Of a DNA stretch of 20,026 bases, positions 6,829-17,600 are shown piece after piece (the first letter of the stretch is position 1; the number at the start of each line of letters is the position of its first letter). This DNA comes from CAZVFX01 sp964626565. GTDB lineage: Bacteria; Myxococcota_A; UBA9042; CAIXZC01. A program made the translations under genes and the position numbers. Location of the stretch: contig CAZVFX010000128.1 in NCBI GenBank assembly GCA_964626565.1, positions 1-20,026 of the forward strand, written 5' to 3'. The notes beneath the pieces were generated by a model. It was not told where the DNA came from. It worked only from the letters and a program-made list of their open reading frames with translations, and did not search any database.

Positions 6829-9800
6829 TTACCTCCTGTACACGCCGCGGGTCTGGGTGCGACCCGTGCAAGAACTGCCGCAACCCCAGTTGCACCAGTA
6901 GCAGCCCCACCACCAGGATTGACAGAAGCAGAGGTGGTTGTTCCAACCGCCATCCACCGGTTTGAAGCCCGACCACTTACCGTGGGCGACCCACATACCC
7001 ATCCAGCACTGGTTCTTGTTGTAGAAGCCGAACCCGCTGTTGCGCCAGGTGCTGCCGCTCTTCTCCTTGTCGCAGGAGCCCTTGCAGTTGTCGTGGCTGC
7101 TGTAGCACGATTGCCACATGCCGCTGCCCCAGTAGTTCTTCACCCACTGGCAGGTGGTCTCAGCCCGGATGCCCCGGCAGGTGGGGCAGCCGGCGAACTG
7201 GCCGGTACGTTCGGCCCAGGCCAACGGTGACTCCTTGGTGTTGCCGGTGCCGCTGGTGTTCTTCCAGCCGCTCATGTCCCACTCATCCACGCTGCCGTCG
7301 CAGTCCTGGTCCTTGCTGTCGCCGTTGCAGGTGTACTGACTGGAGCCGGGGTAGCAGGTGCCGCAACTGTCGTCGCAGTCGTCGGTCTTCTTGCTTCCCG
7401 AGCACGCAGTCTTGGGTGCGTGGCCGTCGCCATCGTTGTCCGTGCTGTTGGACAGGTAGTGGGCTGAGTCGTTGTCGCAGTGGTCGATTGCGTTGGTCCC
7501 GCAAGAGGCTACGGCAGCCTTGCCGTCCCCGTCGTTGTCATAGGCGCAGTTCTGCCAGGAACCGTTGACGCACTTGCTGGCCGGTTTGGTGACTCCGGAG
7601 CAGGAGCCGGTCTGAGTCTCGCAGTTCTGCTTGTCATGAGCCAGCAGGTCGGAAGCATCGTTGGCGTCAACCTTGCCGTCGCAGTCGTCGTCCTTCTTGT
7701 TGCACTTCTCCCCCGTTGCATTGGATTCCGTGGGGCAGTAGATGCCGTTCTTGGCTCCGTTGCAGGCGGTGATGCCGCCGGCGCAAACGCCAACTCCGCA
7801 GGGCATGTTGAAGCCTACGAGGGTGCCGTTCTTGAGCGTCATGGTGAAGTCTTCGTCGTAGGACCCGTCGCAGTCGTTGTCCAGGCCGTCGCAACTGCTC
7901 TCACTGCCGGACTGGAAGCTGGAGCTGTGATTGGAGTAGTGGGTGTTGGTGCACGCTCCCCAACTGCCACCGGAGCAGAGGGACGCAGGTTTCGAAGAGC
8001 CGCTGCAGACACCCTTCTGATTTCCGCAGTTCTTCTTGTCGTGAGCGATGAGGTCGGTGGGGTCGGCTGCGTCGGTTTTGCCGTCGCAGTCGTTGTCCAC
8101 GTTGTCGCACTTCTCGTTGGTGGCGTTGGCAGCCGTGGGGCAGTAGATGCCCGTCTTGGCGGCCGTGCACTTGGTTGTTCCTCCTGCGCACGCACCCACG
8201 CCGCAAGTCTTGCCCACGCCTGTGACGGTTGTGCCGTTGGCCTGACTGATGGAGAAATCGTCGTCGGCGGTGCCGTCGCAGTCGTTGTCGCTGCCGTCAC
8301 AGGAAGACTCACTTCCCGCCTGGTAGAGTGAGTTGTTGGCTGTGTAGACGCTGGTCGGGCAACTCTGCCACGAACCGTTGACGCAAAGGGAGGTGGGCTT
8401 AGTCGAGCCGGCGCACACACCGCTTTGCTTTTCGCAGACCTTCTTGTCATGCACCAGCAGGTCCGCCGGGTCGCCGGCGTCAAGTTTGCCGTCGCAGTCG
8501 TTATCGATGTTGTCGCACTTCTCGCCGCTGGCGTTGCCTTCGCCCGGGCAGTAGATACCGTTCTTCGACGCGTTGCACGCGGAATTGCCGCCTGCGCAGG
8601 CACCCGCGCCGCACGGGTTGTTGGCGCCGTTCACGGTTTGACCGTTGAGCTGGGTCATGGAGAAGTCCTCGTCCACCACCCCGCTGCAGTCGTTGTCCTT
8701 ACCGTCGCATTTGGTCTCTACCGAGGACTGGAAGTACGAACTGTAGTTGCTGTACTCGGTGTTGTTACAAGCGTCCCACGTGCCGTTGGTGCATCTCGAC
8801 GCCGGCTTCCAGGAGCCGGAACAGACGCCGTTCTGGTTCTCGCAAAGGGTCTTGTCGTGAGCGATGAGGTCGGTGGGGTCAGCAGCGTCAGTCTTACCGT
8901 CGCAGTCGTTGTCTACCGCGTCGCATTTTTCGTTGCTGGCCTTGTACTCGGTGGAGCACTTGATACCCGATTTGGCCGCATTGCAGACGGTGAGACCGCC
9001 TGCGCACTGACCCACGCCGCAAGCCTTGTTGATCCCCTTGGCCGAGGCACCGTTGAGCAGAGTCACGGTGAAATCATCATCGACGGTGCCGTCGCAATCG
9101 TTGTCATAAGCGTCGCACGAAAGCTCAGTACCGTTCTGGAAGTGCCCACTGTGATTCCCGTACTGAGTCGAGGTGCAGGCCGACCAGGAGCCGCCCTGGC
9201 ACAGGTAGGCAGGCTTGCTGGAGCCCATGCAGACACCGGTCTGATTTTCGCAGAGAGTCAGGTCGGAGGCCACCAGGTCCACAGCATCGGCCGCGTCGGT
9301 CTTGCCGTCGCAGTCGTTGTCCGCCGCATCGCAGATTTCCGCGGCTGCGTTGGCTTCCGTGGGGCAGTAGATGCCCGACTGGTCTGCCAGGCACTTGGAG
9401 GTGCCGCCGGAGCAGTTTCCGACTCCGCATCCCTTGTTGATGCCGCTGACCACTGAACCGTTTAGCAACGTCTTGGAGAAGTCTTCATCAACCACGCCGC
9501 TGCAGTCGTTGTCGAGGCCGTCGCACTTGGTCTCGGTGCCGGACTGATAGTTCGCGGTGTAGCCCGCGTACTCGACGTCGTCGCACGCCTCCCAGTTACC
9601 GCCGACGCATCTGGAAGCAAGCTTGGTGGAGCCGCTGCATACGCCGTTCTGGTTTTCACAGCTCGTCAGGTCGTTTGCCAGCAGGTCCGAGGGGTCAGCC
9701 GCGTCTGCTGCTCCGTCGCAGTCGTTGTCAACCGCGTCGCAAACCTCGGGACTGGCATTGGCTTCCGTGGTGCAGTAGATGCCCGACTTGTCGGCCAGGC

Positions 9801-11577
9801 AGGCGGTGGTGCCGCCGGCGCAGGAGCCGGTTCCGCAAGACTTGTTGATCCCCGTCACGGTGGCGCCGTTGAGGAGCAACCTGGTGAAGTCTTCGTCCAC
9901 CGAGCCGTCGCAGTCGTTGTCAATCGCATCGCAGCTTACCTCGGTGGAGGCCTCGTACGCGGGTTTGTTGGTGACGTAGGCCGCGGTGTCGCATGCAACC
10001 CAGTTGCCGTTCTGGCACAAGTTGGCAGGCTTTATGGAGCCGGCGCACAAGCCGGTCTGGTTCTCGCATAAGACCGGGTCGTTAGCCACCAGGTCCACGG
10101 GGTCTGCCGAGTCCACCTTGCCGTCACAGTCGTTGTCTATTCCGTCGCACACCTCGAGGGTTGCGAGGGCTTCGGTGGGACAGAATATGGTGTCCCCGTT
10201 TTCGGTGCACTCGGCGGTTCCTCCGGCGCAAACTCCCGTACCGCACGGATCCCCCGACTTCTGGATGACCGTGCCATCAAGGAGCACCACGCCGAAGCCA
10301 TCCGCCACACCGTCGCAGTCGTTGTCGATGCCGTCGCAAATTTCGTCGTATGCCAACTCTTCGGAGGTGCAGTAGGCTCCGCTCTTGTCCGCAAGGCAGT
10401 CGATGAAACCGCCTTTACAGATACCCGCGCCGCACGGTTTCCCGATCCCCTCGATCACCGTGCCGTCCAGGCCGGTGAACAGGACATTGTTGTCCACCAT
10501 GGCGTCGCAGTTGTTGTCGATCCCGTCGCAGGAGGTGTCCGATTCCTGGTAAGTGTGGTCGAACGCGGCGTAGTCGGCCGCGGAGCACTCCTGCCAGGCT
10601 CCCCACACGCAGTGGGCCGCGGTCTTCTTGGCGCCGAAGCAGCTACCGTTCTGTTTTTCGCACAGCATCTCCGGCACGACGAGTCCCGGGTCGTCGGAGT
10701 CGGTGAGGCCGTCGCAGTTGTTGTCTTCGCCGTCACACACTTCAGGGAGGCCGTCGTGGGTGTCGGGGTCGTCGGGCGCGCAGTCCACTGCATCGCCGAT
10801 TCCATCGCCGTCGGAGTCAAGGGCGTGGATTTTGTACAGCTTGTCCTGCCAGGGCGAGACGGTCCACAGGTAGGATCCGTCGAAGGCCAGCCCCGTGGCC
10901 GCGATCTGCACGCCGGCCTTGAAGGACTGGACGACGGAGCCGGTGACCGGATTAAGGATCCGGACCACGATTCCGCCTTCCTCCTCTGTTTCCCGAATCG
11001 CGACGTATAGATACTCGCCGTCCCAGGTCATGCCCATGGGGTTGGTGCCCTGATAGGTGGACATGACTTCGAAATCAGCCACAATGTCGCCCGTCACGGG
11101 GTCTACCTTGATGAGGGTATTGTCCGAGCCCAAGATACCAGCGGCCATCCACCAGTACTCGCCGTCCCACGTCAGCCCCTTGGGCCAGAAGTCGAAGGTC
11201 AATTCGACCTCCACCGTGGCGGTAGCCGGGTCGAAGCTGCACAAGTAGCCGTAGTTGGTCACGAACCACAGTGTACCGTCCACGTACTCAACGTCCGACA
11301 CGTGCTGCCCGTACATCAGGCCCAACTCCCACGACGCGACTACGGCCCCGGCCGGAGTCACCTTGAACAGTTGGACGTGGGTGCCGAAGTCGTCCGCGGA
11401 GATCCACAGGTGGTCGTCACCGTACGCGATGCCTCGCTCATACTGATCGTTGGTGGCCGCCTCCATGTTGGGTACATCGAGGGTTTTCACCAACCCCCCA
11501 CCAACGGCGTAGGCTGTCCCAGCCCATCCAACAATCGCCAGCACCACTAACAGCGCCCAGCCTCTCCTCCCTCTCAT
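6829..11577 (-). CDS. Secreted beta-propeller protein with 16 MopE-type repeats and a Trp/Cys-rich C-terminus
   Basis: The product has 1582 residues from the ATG at 11577, chosen because GGGAGG lies 5 bases upstream and the signal peptide (RGRR, hydrophobic core, cleavage after AYA at 24) then sits at the N-terminus. Residues about 25-248 contain at least five blade-like repeats (GLTWDGEYWW, GMTWDGEYLYV, GLAFDGSYLW), resembling YncE- or NHL-like propellers. A DSDGDGIGD calcium-type loop follows at about 250. Then come 16 CDGxDNDCDG motifs of the putative metal-binding MopE family (Pfam Cu-binding_MopE), mostly in an alternating 64/72-residue arrangement. The last 148 residues contain 15 Trp and many Cys, ending with a WWWGCYWCNWGCGSSC segment. 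No catalytic motif or sorting tag such as MYXO-CTERM is visible. Metal binding is only suggested by family name, since most MopE-repeat proteins are uncharacterised. It is the second gene of the cluster, 50 bases after the giant lipoprotein gene. Confidence 0.92.
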   Translation of the reverse strand: MRGRRGWALLVVLAIVGWAGTAYAVGGGLVKTLDVPNMEAATNDQYERGIAYGDDHLWISADDFGTHVQLFKVTPAGAVVASWELGLMYGQHVSDVEYVDGTLWFVTNYGYLCSFDPATATVEVELTFDFWPKGLTWDGEYWWMAAGILGSDNTLIKVDPVTGDIVADFEVMSTYQGTNPMGMTWDGEYLYVAIRETEEEGGIVVRILNPVTGSVVQSFKAGVQIAATGLAFDGSYLWTVSPWQDKLYKIHALDSDGDGIGDAVDCAPDDPDTHDGLPEVCDGEDNNCDGLTDSDDPGLVVPEMLCEKQNGSCFGAKKTAAHCVWGAWQECSAADYAAFDHTYQESDTSCDGIDNNCDAMVDNNVLFTGLDGTVIEGIGKPCGAGICKGGFIDCLADKSGAYCTSEELAYDEICDGIDNDCDGVADGFGVVLLDGTVIQKSGDPCGTGVCAGGTAECTENGDTIFCPTEALATLEVCDGIDNDCDGKVDSADPVDLVANDPVLCENQTGLCAGSIKPANLCQNGNWVACDTAAYVTNKPAYEASTEVSCDAIDNDCDGSVDEDFTRLLLNGATVTGINKSCGTGSCAGGTTACLADKSGIYCTTEANASPEVCDAVDNDCDGAADAADPSDLLANDLTSCENQNGVCSGSTKLASRCVGGNWEACDDVEYAGYTANYQSGTETKCDGLDNDCSGVVDEDFSKTLLNGSVVSGINKGCGVGNCSGGTSKCLADQSGIYCPTEANAAAEICDAADNDCDGKTDAADAVDLVASDLTLCENQTGVCMGSSKPAYLCQGGSWSACTSTQYGNHSGHFQNGTELSCDAYDNDCDGTVDDDFTVTLLNGASAKGINKACGVGQCAGGLTVCNAAKSGIKCSTEYKASNEKCDAVDNDCDGKTDAADPTDLIAHDKTLCENQNGVCSGSWKPASRCTNGTWDACNNTEYSNYSSYFQSSVETKCDGKDNDCSGVVDEDFSMTQLNGQTVNGANNPCGAGACAGGNSACNASKNGIYCPGEGNASGEKCDNIDNDCDGKLDAGDPADLLVHDKKVCEKQSGVCAGSTKPTSLCVNGSWQSCPTSVYTANNSLYQAGSESSCDGSDNDCDGTADDDFSISQANGTTVTGVGKTCGVGACAGGTTKCTAAKTGIYCPTAANATNEKCDNVDNDCDGKTDAADPTDLIAHDKKNCGNQKGVCSGSSKPASLCSGGSWGACTNTHYSNHSSSFQSGSESSCDGLDNDCDGSYDEDFTMTLKNGTLVGFNMPCGVGVCAGGITACNGAKNGIYCPTESNATGEKCNKKDDDCDGKVDANDASDLLAHDKQNCETQTGSCSGVTKPASKCVNGSWQNCAYDNDGDGKAAVASCGTNAIDHCDNDSAHYLSNSTDNDGDGHAPKTACSGSKKTDDCDDSCGTCYPGSSQYTCNGDSKDQDCDGSVDEWDMSGWKNTSGTGNTKESPLAWAERTGQFAGCPTCRGIRAETTCQWVKNYWGSGMWQSCYSSHDNCKGSCDKEKSGSTWRNSGFGFYNKNQCWMGMWVAHGKWSGFKPVDGGWNNHLCFCQSWWWGCYWCNWGCGSSCTGRTQTRGVYRR
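6831..6837 (-). promoter_or_regulatory. Consensus Shine-Dalgarno embedded in the upstream gene's last codons
   Basis: The minus strand reads AGGAGGT, formed by the last two Arg codons (AGG AGG) and the first base of the TAA stop of the MopE-repeat gene. It is 5 bases from the ATG at 6825. This fixes the small lipoprotein's start and indicates translational coupling. Confidence 0.85.
7640..10330 (-). repeat. MopE repeat array with strict 408-nt dimeric period
   Basis: On the plus strand the complement of the DNDC core (gcagtcg or close variants) begins at 7681, 8086, 8494, 8902, 9310, 9718 and 10126 for one motif type, and at 7870, 8278, 8686, 9094, 9502, 9910 and 10315 for the other. Spacing is 408 except 405 at each edge. 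Within each dimer the motifs alternate 192 and 216 bases apart. Type A motifs run into an AADPxDLxAxD segment with CENQxGVCxGS; type B motifs run into DEDF, a LLNGxxVxGIN segment, CGxGxCAGG and a GIYCPTE segment. Two further motifs (10507, 10714) precede the array in reading order at less regular spacing. Confidence 0.93.
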
Positions 11578-11582
11578 ACCAT

Positions 11583-11588
11583 CCTCCC
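11583..11588 (-). promoter_or_regulatory. Ribosome binding site that sets the MopE-repeat protein start
   Basis: GGGAGG on the minus strand is 5 bases from the ATG at 11577. It argues against the in-frame upstream ATG at 11646, which would overlap the end of the giant lipoprotein gene and place 23 Pro/Gly-rich residues before the signal peptide. Confidence 0.75.
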
Positions 11589-11600
11589 TTTTCAAAAGTG

Positions 11601-11619
11601 GACCCGGGCCCGGACCCGG
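11601..11619. other. GC-only palindrome in the 50-base intergenic gap
   Basis: CCGGGCCCGG at 11604-11613 is a perfect 10-base palindrome, flanked by direct repeats of GACCCGG (11601-11607 and 11613-11619). It sits just after the stop of the giant lipoprotein gene (11628-11630) in reading direction. No U-tract follows, so a terminator is not supported; an RNA stem affecting stability or partial read-through is possible. Confidence 0.3.
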
Positions 11620-11627
11620 TTCCGTCA

Positions 11628-14600
11628 CTAGGGGCAAGCCCCGCAATCATCCGGACAACTGGTGCAGTCCTCACCGAAGTTGAAGTCGCAAGCTTCGCCG
11701 TCTCCATCTCCGTCCTGACCGCAGCAGCTGCCGCAATCCTCTTCGCAATTCAAACAGTCTTCGCCAAACTCCTCATCACTGTCGCAGTTGTCTCCGTCTC
11801 CATCCTTGTCTATGCCGCAACACGTACCGCAGTCCCAGTGGCAATTGGCGCAAGTCTCACCGTATTCGGTGTCGCACATATCCCCGTCATTATTTCCGTC
11901 GATCTTACAACATGAGCCACAGTCGGTGAAGCAGGTGAAGCAGTTCTCTCCGGCCTCTTCGTCGCAGATTTCGTCGCCGCAATCCTGGGAACCTTGAGGT
12001 TTGTACTCGCATTCACATAAATCTGCATTCCAGACGTGCTGCGGCTCGAAGCAGGGGTAATCCCCGAGGCATTGACAGGTACACGATTCCGGCTCCATTA
12101 CCGCCTGGATTCCGTTGATCATACCGCACTGCAAGTCGCACAGGCACGTGCACGTTATTGGATCCAGAATGTAGTTGGCGCCGCAGTCGAGGTTGGGGTC
12201 GCAGACGCACAGGCACAGGTCCTCATCAACAACGTAGGGCTCGAGGCATTCCAACTGGCAGATGAACTTGAACATGCAGTCCGGTTCGCAGGTCTCCCCG
12301 CCGTTGGGGCCCTCGTCGCACTCCTCGATACCTTCGTATAGGATCCCGTCGCCGCAAGTGGCCTCCTTGCAGTCGTTGAGGCATCCGTCTCCCTGGAAGT
12401 CGTTGCCGTCGTCGCACTCTTCTCCAGGTTGAACGATGAGGTCTCCGCAGCCGGGCAGCTTGCAGTTGCCCAGGCATTCATCAAACCAGTTTATGTTGCC
12501 GTCGTCGCATTCCTCCACCCCTTCGTGGAGTACGCCGTCCCCGCATTTGGCCAGGGTGCAATCACTCTTGCAGTCATCGGTATCGATAAGGTTTCCGTCG
12601 TCGCAATCTTCACCGAAGTCGATGTATCCGTTGGGGCAGCCGGCGCAGATGTCCAGTCCGGGCGAACACCCTTCAGGGCAAATTATGCCGGGTCCCAGGA
12701 GGTCGTCGACGGTGCCGTTGCAATCGTTGTCGTAGTCGTCGCATATTTCCTGTTCCGGGTTTTCCGGATCGCAGGGTGCGATGCAGCCGTTGTCCAACTC
12801 GCCGTCGCAGTCGTCGTCCACCGCGTCCCAGCACTCCTCCTCCAGGGCGGGAGCGAGAGGCTCGCACGGAGAATAAACTCCATTCTTGCACGGTTGGGCG
12901 ACAACGTGGTGGCAGGCTCCGACTCCGCACTCCTCAGCCGGGTAGCCTTCGTCAACCTGCCCGTTGCAGTCGTTATCGATGCCGTCGCAAGTTTCGAGAC
13001 CGGCGCCGAGGAACGGGTCGCACTCGGGAACCTGGCCATCAACGCAACCGGCGACTGGATGCTCACACGCGCCCACTCCGCATTGAGTGATGGGAATTTG
13101 CTCATCCACCAGCCCGTCGCAGTCGTTATCCTTGCCGTCACACTCCTCCGCAATCGGCACGCAGGGGGTAAGCTGGGGGACGACGAGGGGTTCGAACGGG
13201 CTGTTCTCATTTTCCAGCGGGCTTTTCATATAGACCGTAGGGCTGCCCTTGGGCCATCCGCCCTGCTGATAGTTCTGCAGGATTACTGCGACCCCGATGG
13301 ACTGATCCGGAGGCAGATTAGTGACCCCCGGAACGATCGCTTCGTAGAAGCCTGAACCGGTATGCTCAGCGGCGTAGAGGAATCGTTCAGGCACCTGGGT
13401 GCCGTCCGCTTTCTCGGAATAGGTACAGCCGGCATCGCAGGGAAGGTACTCACCCAGGTCGTCGCCGGAAACGAGGCCCAGTTCGAATCGGACCTGGAGC
13501 ATGTCGGTCATTGCCTGAGGCTGCTCCGACCCGTCTCTCACCTCGACCTCCAGTAGCATGGAGGTGGGCGGGAGGGTCTCGTACGTCACGTTGACAAAGT
13601 GACTCAGGCCCACGTTGACCAACGCTCCGCTGTACGCGTCGAAGGCTTGAATCTTCGGCTGTCCGCCCACTTCGAAATCGGGGTAGATGTTGGCCGCTGT
13701 CAGGTTGTACCCTGCGAATTCCGGGTTGCCCGGATCCACCACGTAGTTGACGATGGCCTGCAGGTCGGCAGCGGAGAATTTTCCGTCATTGTTGAAGTCT
13801 CCGTTGCCCGCCAGGTTGCCGGGCGGGTCAATGGAGACGGCCCCGGCCACGAACTGCCGGGGTGAGGCGCCGCCCGCGCCTTCCAGGGCCGGGCAACTCG
13901 CGCCCGGGCAATTGACGGACATCTCCAGAATGGTCCCGCCGATATGGGCGTAGGTTCCCTGAACCAGCTTGCTGTTCCGGGCCGCCAGAGTAAAGGTGGC
14001 CACGGTGTTGGTTCCGTAAAGCTCAGAGTTGTTGGTCGGCACCACCGTGATCTTGATTTTGCCGGGGGCCGGATCGTTAATGGCCGCGGCGTCCGCGGGT
14101 ATGAGAACTTTCAAGTTGTCACTGCTTGGCTGCTTCACCTCGAAGAGGGTGGAATCGAAATCGATTTCGATGCTGAACGCGCCGAGCGGGTCGTCCCCTG
14201 AGTTGATTCGAACTGGAATGTCCACGGTTTCACCGGGCTCCACCAGCAGCGGTACGGCCAGGCCGGAAGCGTTCCCGAGGTCAACGTCTCCCACCGCGGG
14301 GTCGAGGTTGCATTTCACCCACTTGGAAGGGGGATGAGTCGGCGGAACCAAGGGTGCGGGCTGGGAGAGCAACGGGTACGGTCCCGGGGCAAACGCCGGG
14401 GGCATGTCCACGCCCTGTTCCAGTTCCACCCAGGTTCTCACCAACCCGCTGTTGAGCAGGGTTACCGTCCCGGTAGCCGGATGTATCAGCGCATAGTTGG
14501 AATCCGACGGATCGGTGAATTTGGCGTTGGCGTGATGGAACACCACCAACTGGCTCACGGTGACCTCGCCGGCTTCAACGATAACTCTTCTGGTGCTGTC

Positions 14601-17600
14601 GTTGAACGTCGCCACCACCCGGGGGGAGCCTACGGTTTCGCCGATGAGCCCGTGCTGATCGGGCATCTGCTCCAACATCAACTCGGTGATGTCGGCATAG
14701 TACTTGTTGTCCGCATCGGTGACTCCGGGGCCTTCCACGATCATCTCCACGGTGTTGCTGGAGAAATCCAGGTAGAAACCCTGCACGTTCACCTCACCCG
14801 GGGCAGCCGCGGCGAGTTTGTCCACCTCGATGGAGATCACACTTTCGTCAGGTATACCGAATTCGTCAGTGACGAGTAGAACCGCGTCCTCCGAGGTGGT
14901 CACTATTTCGTTGCTGCCGTCGGTGAACCATTCAACCAACTCTGCCCGGGCGGTCTGGTAGGCGCCGGTTCCCTCGATATGGGAAAGGGCGTGTTCTTCA
15001 AAGACCGGCGGGTCGAAGTCTTCGAGCACCTCGAGCACCAACTCCTGGTGGCCGACAACCTCTACCTCGGCTATTGCCTCAACCGTATCGAGGTAGGTGC
15101 CCGGCCAGCTTGCCTTGACGAGCGCAGTGCCGGTGCCTTCGCCGGTGCTCTGAACCGAGCCGGGAAGGCAGCCGGGGGCTTCGTCCGTCTGGCAGATTGT
15201 GATGAGGGACTCGCCGGAAATGATGTCGTACTGGGTCCTCATGTCGATGGTCATGTCCATCGCCGAGCCGTCATCAAACTGGATAACTACCGCCAGTTCG
15301 GTGGCAACCGGCAGCCCCTTCAGAATCGCGGCCGGATCTGCTTGAGTTACCGCCAGTTGGGTGGTGGAGGGAGAGAAGTCGGCTCCCACCGGGTCGGGAA
15401 GAACCACTTCCACCATGCCCAGGCCCGCCGCGATGGTTGCACCGCCGGAGACAAGTTCGGCGTTCAGCCCGTCCGAACCGGTGCCCGTGGCGGTAACCGA
15501 GTCCCCTTCCACCAGCACCGTGGCTTCTCCGGAGCCGGCGTTGACCTCAACGTCGGGGTCGCCTGTAATTTCGAAACGGTTGCCGTCTGCACATACCAGG
15601 AAGACGGCATAGTTGGCGGTGGCGCCTTCGTTTTGGAACAACCCGGAAACCAGCGCAGTAGCCTGGGCCTCGCCCAAAGGTGCGGGCACGGGGTTTGGCG
15701 CACAGTCCACGATCTCGATGAGGGCGGGTACCAGTACATCCAGTGACAACGGTTCTACCGCTTCCTCAACAACCGCGAGTTCAGCGGTGGCCACCGGGAG
15801 CCCTGCCGCGGTGGACGCGGTAATGAGCACGTCGCCGGGAGCCGCGCCTTGCATTTGGGCCAGGTCGGAATTCCACCAGGCCACCGAATCGTCGTTGGAT
15901 TTCAACTGGGCGAACGCGGTGAGGTCGGTCTCCACCGGCCCGCCGGGCCCGTTCAGATTGGCGGTCACCGAATAGAGGGTGCCCTGGTAGTGGCCTTCCC
16001 AGCCGGAGATCTGCTGAAGCTGGGAGTCGTTGAGGTTCAACTGGATCTCATCGAGTGCGTAGGTTTGCACGGGGAAGTCGCGGGTGAACGTCTCCGCCGA
16101 CACCGAAACCGATGTGGTCCCCGGGGCCTGGGGGAACAGTTGTCCGTTGGAGCAACTGGCGATGGCCGGGTTGCCCGGGGAGCAGTTGAACTGGTCCTTT
16201 GGCGCCGGAGTCATGTCTTCGTTGGAGAAGGTGGCTACCAGCACTGCAGAACTCTCTTTGGCTCCGCCAATCGCGGTCATGTCGACCAGGTGCAGGTCTT
16301 CCAGCCAGGCGAGCATGCCCAGCGTCTTGACGCCCAGCACAGACAGCAAGCCGGTATTGGATTGCCCGAAGCCGCTGTGCATCTGCATCGCGCCGTCAGC
16401 AAGAATGTTGTTTCCGCTGGTATCGAGCAACTCTTGTACCGATCCGAGGAACTGGCCCCCGGAACCGGGAGTGGCCTGCTCCTTCACCTTGAAGAGCAGT
16501 TTGCCGAGGATGATCTCGCCAGTTACCAGGGCGGTATCCGAGCCCACGTTGCGGGTGGTGGCGAGGGCAATCACGCCCGCGCCGGCGTTGTCCACCACCG
16601 ACGCCGGGTTCAGCCCGGTGTTGGTGTCCTCGAACCCGACGAACTCAACGATGTTCGTGGCATAGTCGATCTCGAGTTGCAGGGACGCGACTGTCATGGA
16701 CCCGGTATTGGCCCACACAGTTGTCTCTACGGTATGACCCTGCATTACCGGTCCCAACGGCATGGCCAGGCCAACCTCGCCCTGGCCCAGGGTCAGCTTG
16801 GCGGGGGTCGGCAGCTTGACCGCGGTGGCGGAAAACACCGGGGATGATACGCCGCCTGCAAACGCGGTGATTTTGAGGGTGCCGCCGGATTCAAATGCAG
16901 CCGGTGGGAGAGTGTACTCGCCCGCGTACACGCCCAGGCCCGCCTGTGCGAGTGAGATCTGATCGTTGCCCCAGAACGCGGTCAGACTGGCCTGAACCGC
17001 GCCGAGACCTTCTACCGGCCGCCCCTCTGCGTCGGTGACGAACGTCAGCAGTTGCAGGACCGGAGAGTCGGCATAGGCAGCCTTCTTGTCTGCCCAAAGC
17101 TCGACCGAGCCGACCTGCCCGGCCGTAATCGGCACGTTCTCGTCTGCGGAAACCGTGTCGTGGCACTGTGCCGAAACCGCGGCTGCATCCGACGCTCTGG
17201 TGATGTCCCACAACGCGCCGTGGTAGAGTCCTTCACCTACTTCTGAGGTTCCCAGGGACTGCCCGATGGAAGAGTTGAAGCGAAGCAGCGCGCCGGCCAT
17301 GGGCGGCCGGTACGGTTCGCACGGGTCGGCCATGGTGTCTTCATCCACCTCTCCGTCGCAGTCATCGTCAGCCAGGTTGTTACAGATCTCGGGCAGTCCG
17401 GCGGGGTCCTCCACGCCGCACTCCGTGCCGTCGCCTTCCGCGTTGCACACGAGTACTCCATTGGTGCACAAGTCGCTGTCCGCCCCGTCGCAAGGAGTGC
17501 CCAACTCGTCCCAGGTTTCATCTACCGAGCCATCGCAGTCGTTGTCCAAACCGTCACACAGCTCCAGGTCCACCACCAGGTCAACGCAAACGGTGCCGTT

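Noticed and set aside
7480..9456. Plus-strand open frames (283 and 343 codons) opposite the MopE array
   Set aside because: They simply mirror the 408-nt repeat and have no independent features.
7640..10330. CRISPR-like appearance of regularly spaced repeats
   Set aside because: The repeats are coding, in frame, diverged and of 408-nt period; there are no short identical repeats with unique spacers and no cas genes.
11578..11646. Upstream in-frame start (11646) for the MopE-repeat protein
   Set aside because: It would overlap the end of the preceding gene and put 23 Pro/Gly-rich residues before the signal peptide; the ATG at 11577 has a good ribosome binding site.
11838..11852. CANCH (CxxCH) motif near the C-terminus of the giant lipoprotein
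   Set aside because: It lies in a repeat where the equivalent position is Phe, Glu or Pro in the other three copies, so the His is incidental and haem attachment is not supported.
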